Below, in pieces: positions 26,506 through 29,861 of a stretch of DNA of 29,861 bases. The notes beneath the pieces are model-generated. The model had not been told where the DNA came from. It saw only the letters and a program-made list of their open reading frames with translations, and made no database searches. Within the stretch, counting starts at the first letter, position 1; every line of letters begins with the position of its first letter. This DNA comes from a virus, in IMG/VR virus record IMGVR_UViG_3300011187_000040, positions 1-29,861 of that record; one strand, 5' to 3'. Position numbers and translations under genes: made by a program.

Positions 26506-27792
26506 TCACTCCTGCTGGACTTGGACGGAAGGTCGGCCGGTGTGCTCGAGCAGCCGGAGGTCTCCCGAGGTGATCGCGGCCACAGCAGAGTCCGGCTCGA
26601 AACCGTCCCGTGCGAGCGCGGCGATGGCCTGCGCGTTGACGTTGAGGATGTCCGCGGCGTCGCGGGCGTCGTCCTGGAGGAACGGGATGTCGCGGTCGTC
26701 GTACCAGAGCCGCGCGCCGTCAGGGACGTCGACCGCAGGGGCGAGTGCGGCGGCCATCGAGCGCCACAGCGGACGTGCTCCGACGTCGGCGAACCGTCGC
26801 TTGGCGGCGTTGAAGTTGCCAGCGTTCAACGCCGAGCCGGCCATCCCCTCAGAGAACATGGCCAGCACTGCACCGACCAGTGACGCCGCGGCGATGCGCG
26901 ACTCCCCTGCACCTTGGGTGACCTTGAAGTCGAGCTGCTTGAGGTCTGCCGCGACCGTCTTGAGGTCCGCACCTCCGCCGAGATGGATCGTCTGGTAGGC
27001 CCGTTCCCAGCCGCGGTGGTGCTCGGCGAACAGCTCGGCGTGGGCCTTGACCTTGTCTGGCGCCACAGACGCGTCGTAGGTCACGACCTGCCCGCCGGTC
27101 GCTCCGTTCTCGAAGAACTTCAGCTTGTGGCGTGAGGTGGCGTTGTCGGCGTCGACCTCACGAAGGATCGCCGTGATCCACGACATGCCGCGCCACTGCG
27201 CGGTCGGGTCTGGGATCGGCGACCAATGGATGACCTCGGCGGCCGGGATGATCGTCGGCTCGACCCCGGGCGGCTGGTAGACGATCCCGACAGGCTCCGC
27301 GTCGACATGCCACGGGGACGTGCCATCCGGGTACGAAGTGACGATTGTGACCCAGTCCGGACGCAGCCTGCGCAACGTTCGGCCGGCAGGACCTCCGTCA
27401 CGCACGGTCGCAAAGAAGTTGCCGGCAAGCGATCCGTCCTGGTCCATCCGGGCGATCAGCTCGCCCGTTGTCGCACCGGTCCACGGCTTCTCGAGCAGCA
27501 GCAGCGACGGGTCACCGAACAGGTCGCCGGGACGGCCGTTCTCCAGACGCTGGAACTGGAACCGTGCCTCCCCGAGGATCGCCTGACGGATCAGCATCGT
27601 GGTGAACACGACCCCGTTGCCCTTGTAGGCACGTCGCACCAGGTCGTCGAAGTCCTCACCGATCCGCTCACGAGGACCGACCGGGGCTGATCCGAGGATC
27701 TGAGGGACCGACCACATGTCGGGCTGACGGAAGTCCTGCCCGATCGAAGACAGGGTGAGGTTGATCGGCCTTCGCCGTGCGGAGATCCTCAC
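26506..27792 (-). CDS. Portal protein, HK97-type
   Basis: A 428-aa portal. Typical elements: AYKGNGVVFTTMLIRQAILG (clip and stem helices), LFGDPSLLLLEKPWTGATTG, then LIARMDQDGSLAGNFFATVR, PAAEVIHWSPIPDPTAQWRG with SWITAILREVDADNATSRH, and IAAASLVGAVLAMFSEG. The portal forms the ring through which the terminase packages DNA. GTG 27792 is the start: no strong Shine-Dalgarno, but it overlaps the upstream TGA by two bases. The gene is followed by protease and capsid genes in the standard order. Confidence 0.9.
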   Translation of the reverse strand: MRISARRRPINLTLSSIGQDFRQPDMWSVPQILGSAPVGPRERIGEDFDDLVRRAYKGNGVVFTTMLIRQAILGEARFQFQRLENGRPGDLFGDPSLLLLEKPWTGATTGELIARMDQDGSLAGNFFATVRDGGPAGRTLRRLRPDWVTIVTSYPDGTSPWHVDAEPVGIVYQPPGVEPTIIPAAEVIHWSPIPDPTAQWRGMSWITAILREVDADNATSRHKLKFFENGATGGQVVTYDASVAPDKVKAHAELFAEHHRGWERAYQTIHLGGGADLKTVAADLKQLDFKVTQGAGESRIAAASLVGAVLAMFSEGMAGSALNAGNFNAAKRRFADVGARPLWRSMAAALAPAVDVPDGARLWYDDRDIPFLQDDARDAADILNVNAQAIAALARDGFEPDSAVAAITSGDLRLLEHTGRPSVQVQQE

Positions 27793-27959
27793 GTCTGGTC
27801 GTCGTCACGCTGGACCGCGATGTCAAACATGCCCGACCAGGCGAACAGCAGAACACCGCCGGCGATCAGGGCGCCGCCGGTCGACCAGCGGGCCACTCCG
27901 GCAACGATCAGCGCGAACGCGATCAGCGACACCGCAGCGGAGAACAGGTCGGTCCGCAT
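27789..27959 (-). CDS. Small two-helix membrane protein between terminase and portal, 56 aa
   Basis: ATG 27959 has GAGGAG seven bases upstream; GTG 27974 would give four-base coupling with the terminase stop but has no site. Two membrane helices (LFSAAVSLIAFALIVAGVAR and ALIAGGVLLFAWSGMFDI) and a charged tail VQRDDDQT. Such mini-membrane proteins between terminase and portal genes occur in several actinophages with no known role. Confidence 0.65.
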   Translation of the reverse strand: MRTDLFSAAVSLIAFALIVAGVARWSTGGALIAGGVLLFAWSGMFDIAVQRDDDQT

Positions 27960-27970
27960 GGTTGGTCTCC

Positions 27971-29503
27971 TCACGTCACGAACGAGAACGGGCCGGGGTC
28001 GGTGTCACGGTCGTCGTGCCCGAACTGCTGCAGACCCCACAGCGCGAGCGTCTCGGCGACAAGCGGGGTGATGTCGCCGCCTGCCTTGCGCTGCCACGCC
28101 CACGCCCCAGCGAGCGTCCGGCGCGACGCGGTCGAGACCGCTTCGTCAGCGATCGCCTGGCCGCGGTGCTCGAGCTCGCCCGACACGACCGCGTCGAACA
28201 TCTGCCCGCACGCCGCCACCATCTGCCTCGTCGTGGTGGACACCAGCAGCCGGTTCGGGGTCGGACCGCGATCGTCTGCCACCTGCAGGCCGGCGCGCTC
28301 CAACTCGTCCAGCAGCGACGCTGCGGGAGAACGCTCGTCCAGTACGACCGCGACGGGACGTCTCGACTCGGCAAGCTGCAGCAGACGGTCCACAACCCAC
28401 CGTGTGCCGGGCCGCCGGTCGTACCCGGACCTGTCGCCGGTGACCTCAACGTGCGGGGCGCCACCGTCCGACCAGCCGGCCACCGCGACGGTGGCCCACT
28501 CGCGGTCCGGTGAGACATCGAACGCGAACACAAGCGGCGAACCGTCTGCGATCGTCGCAGTCGGCGATGCCAGATCGGGCCAGCACGCCTGGAACCGGTC
28601 CTCGTCACCGTCGTCATCGACCGACGGCCAGTCACCGACTGACAGCAGCTCGGTCGCGAACCCACGCCGGTCCATCTTCACACGCTCGCCGGCCATCGTC
28701 TCGACCTCGATGCGGAACCCGAGCCCCGGCGTGGACTTGACCCACTGTTCCGGGTCGTCCGCCACCGCGTCGGGGTCGCGGGCGTACTCGGCTTCGTCGG
28801 CCGTCCACTCGAACCAAGCGGCCGTCTCGTCGGTCCCCGTCTTCGCGGCTGAGCGGGCCCGGGCGAACTCGACACCGTGCGCATGGATCGTCTGATCCAC
28901 CGCCGACCCGACCATCCACAGCTGCGGGTTCGGCCTCGCGCGCATCACCGGCCGGAGTGCCGACATGACCGCCGTGGGAAGCTCCATCGCCTCGTCAAGC
29001 ACGACCAGGTCGCCAGACAGGCCACGTCCGCCACCCTTCGTACGGGTCTTGAACTTGATCTTCTCGCCCGACCGCAACGAGATCGACTCGTCACCGTGAG
29101 ACCGCGACACGCGCTTCACGCGACGGTCGAACTCGGGCGTCCCCTCGATCAGCGACAGCAGCCGGTCGAAGTGTCCCATCGACGTCTCGAACAGGTGCGC
29201 CGAGTGGATGATCAGCCGGTCGCCGAACAGGAACAGCCCCGCGAGCTCACGCGCCTCGAGGATCGCACCCTTGCCGTTCTGTCGGGCGACGAGCAGACCG
29301 ACGTCCTTCGCAGCCCACCGGCCCTCGACCGTCTCACCGAGCGCCTTCCTGAGCACCAGCTGCTGCCACGGGTCGAGGAGCAGACCGGCCGTGGCAGCAA
29401 GGTCGATCGCTTCGTCCCCGGCAGACGTCGGCGCGTCAGGCGCGACCGACCATGTCGGGGTCTGCCTGCCGACGGCGACGGCGGGCGGCGAGATCGTCGA
29501 CAC
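27971..29503 (-). CDS. Terminase large subunit
   Basis: A 510-aa motor and nuclease. ATPase part: LLVARQNGKGAI (Walker A-like RQNGKG, residues 74-79) and GDLVVLDEAMEL (Walker B with Asp-Glu). The nuclease part has FAFDVSPDREWATVAV (Asp of the RNase H-like site) and VVLDERSPAASLLDEL. The RQNGKG form, with Gly where Ser/Thr is usual in Walker A, is seen in actinophage terminases. GTG 29503 is chosen for the perfect GAGGAGG site six bases before it; the 29563 start is a shadow of the small subunit gene. It cuts concatemers and pumps DNA into the prohead. Confidence 0.92.
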   Translation of the reverse strand: MSTISPPAVAVGRQTPTWSVAPDAPTSAGDEAIDLAATAGLLLDPWQQLVLRKALGETVEGRWAAKDVGLLVARQNGKGAILEARELAGLFLFGDRLIIHSAHLFETSMGHFDRLLSLIEGTPEFDRRVKRVSRSHGDESISLRSGEKIKFKTRTKGGGRGLSGDLVVLDEAMELPTAVMSALRPVMRARPNPQLWMVGSAVDQTIHAHGVEFARARSAAKTGTDETAAWFEWTADEAEYARDPDAVADDPEQWVKSTPGLGFRIEVETMAGERVKMDRRGFATELLSVGDWPSVDDDGDEDRFQACWPDLASPTATIADGSPLVFAFDVSPDREWATVAVAGWSDGGAPHVEVTGDRSGYDRRPGTRWVVDRLLQLAESRRPVAVVLDERSPAASLLDELERAGLQVADDRGPTPNRLLVSTTTRQMVAACGQMFDAVVSGELEHRGQAIADEAVSTASRRTLAGAWAWQRKAGGDITPLVAETLALWGLQQFGHDDRDTDPGPFSFVT

Positions 29504-29816
29504 TGTCAGCCTCCTCGACGTCGTCAGAGGCCGTCGCTGCGGCGATGTCGGCCAGCGTCGCACGCAGTTCGCGGACCAGTTGGGCGAGGTCGCGTGGCGA
29601 GTCGGTCAGGTCGATCGCCAACGCCAGATGCATCGCCGCAGCCACGAGCGCCGACGGTGCGTCAGGCGGGATCTGGCGGCGGGTCGCCACGACCTGCGAC
29701 TCGGCAGCCTGCGTCTCGAACGTCTGCCCGTCGTGGCGGTGCCGCAGATGCGACGAGAGCCCGCCGCGTGTCTTGGCGACCATCCCGCAGCCGGGGGCCG
29801 GGCACGGATGCTCCAC
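29436..29816 (-). CDS. Putative terminase small subunit with C2H2-type zinc finger, 126 aa
   Basis: GTG 29816 has AGGAGACGCC upstream. The N-terminus HPCPAPGCGMVAKTRGGLSS then HLRHRHDG gives C-x4-C-x12-H-x4-H, a C2H2 finger. Then helices (SALVAAAMHLALAIDLTDSP, RDLAQLVRELRATLADIAAA) and an Arg-rich tail (AARRRRRQADPD). Its place directly before the large terminase, with a 68-base overlap, and its size suit a small subunit that recognises the packaging site. The usual small-subunit helix-turn-helix is not apparent; the finger may replace it (inference). Confidence 0.65.
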   Translation of the reverse strand: MEHPCPAPGCGMVAKTRGGLSSHLRHRHDGQTFETQAAESQVVATRRQIPPDAPSALVAAAMHLALAIDLTDSPRDLAQLVRELRATLADIAAATASDDVEEADSVDDLAARRRRRQADPDMVGRA

Positions 29817-29861
29817 GGCGTCTCCTGCGGTTCACAAGGCGTCGGGGAGAGGAAGAACAAC

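Noticed and set aside
14584-28895. Long open frames of 250-475 codons on the plus strand opposite the late genes
   Set aside because: They are antisense shadows of clear structural genes in G+C-rich DNA, with Arg/Ser/Thr/Pro-rich low-complexity translations and no ribosome binding sites.
29832-29861. Possible last nine codons of another leftward gene at the right edge
   Set aside because: Only 30 bases are visible, ending in TGA, with nothing to distinguish it from a chance open frame.

Overview
The window looks like part of a tailed, siphovirus-type phage (or prophage) of a high-G+C actinobacterium. The evidence is the HK97-type head and tail gene order, tightly packed genes with ATGA/GTGA stop-start overlaps, frequent GTG starts, actinophage-style terminase and tail proteins, and TTGACA-N17-TAGCGT or TGnTAnnnT promoters. 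No integrase, immunity repressor or host chromosomal gene is visible. Both ends cut through the phage genome: a gene runs off the left edge, and the terminase genes stand at the right edge facing left.

Layout. (1) 1-1351, minus strand: small early-type genes (a 44-aa membrane protein, a 48-aa protein, a RadC-like JAMM protein, a 135-aa unknown). Three near-identical promoters serve them, two of these inside a 57-bp direct repeat. (2) 1352-1508: divergent promoter region. (3) 1509-11534, plus strand: replication and recombination. This holds a small membrane protein, a possible DNA-binding protein, a prim-pol/helicase fusion, an SNF2-type helicase, a family A DNA polymerase with 3'-5' exonuclease, a Cas4/RecB-type FeS nuclease, a Sak4-like RecA-fold ATPase, an SSB-like protein and a VRR-NUC nuclease. 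(4) 11540-13535, plus strand: a tRNA with anticodon CAA, then a run of overlapping small genes, many with CxxC pairs. A repeated translation-start cassette joins them; one gene has an in-frame TGA and another lies between 25-bp perfect repeats. (5) 13532-29816, minus strand, read right to left: small and large terminase, a 2-TM protein, portal, ClpP-like protease, capsid, head-tail connectors, tail terminator, tail tube, tail assembly chaperones with a -1 frameshift, tape measure, minor tail proteins, then holin, a membrane protein and an M15 endolysin.

How it works together. The plus-strand genes form a nearly self-sufficient replisome and recombination set: priming and unwinding, synthesis, end processing, annealing, ssDNA protection and branched-DNA cleavage. 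The minus-strand late operon packages DNA, builds head and tail and lyses the cell. The two converging operons share a four-base CTAG in which each strand has its TAG stop.

Most notable: a short leader motif (CCACTACC or CCCCTACC) recurs just upstream of the ribosome binding site of about ten genes on both strands. It resembles in concept the start-associated sequences of cluster K mycobacteriophages but differs in sequence. Also notable are the repeat-bounded gene cassette at 12120-12310, the UGA-interrupted CxxC gene, the short-variable-arm tRNA with a Leu anticodon, and C2H2-type zinc fingers in two head/packaging proteins.
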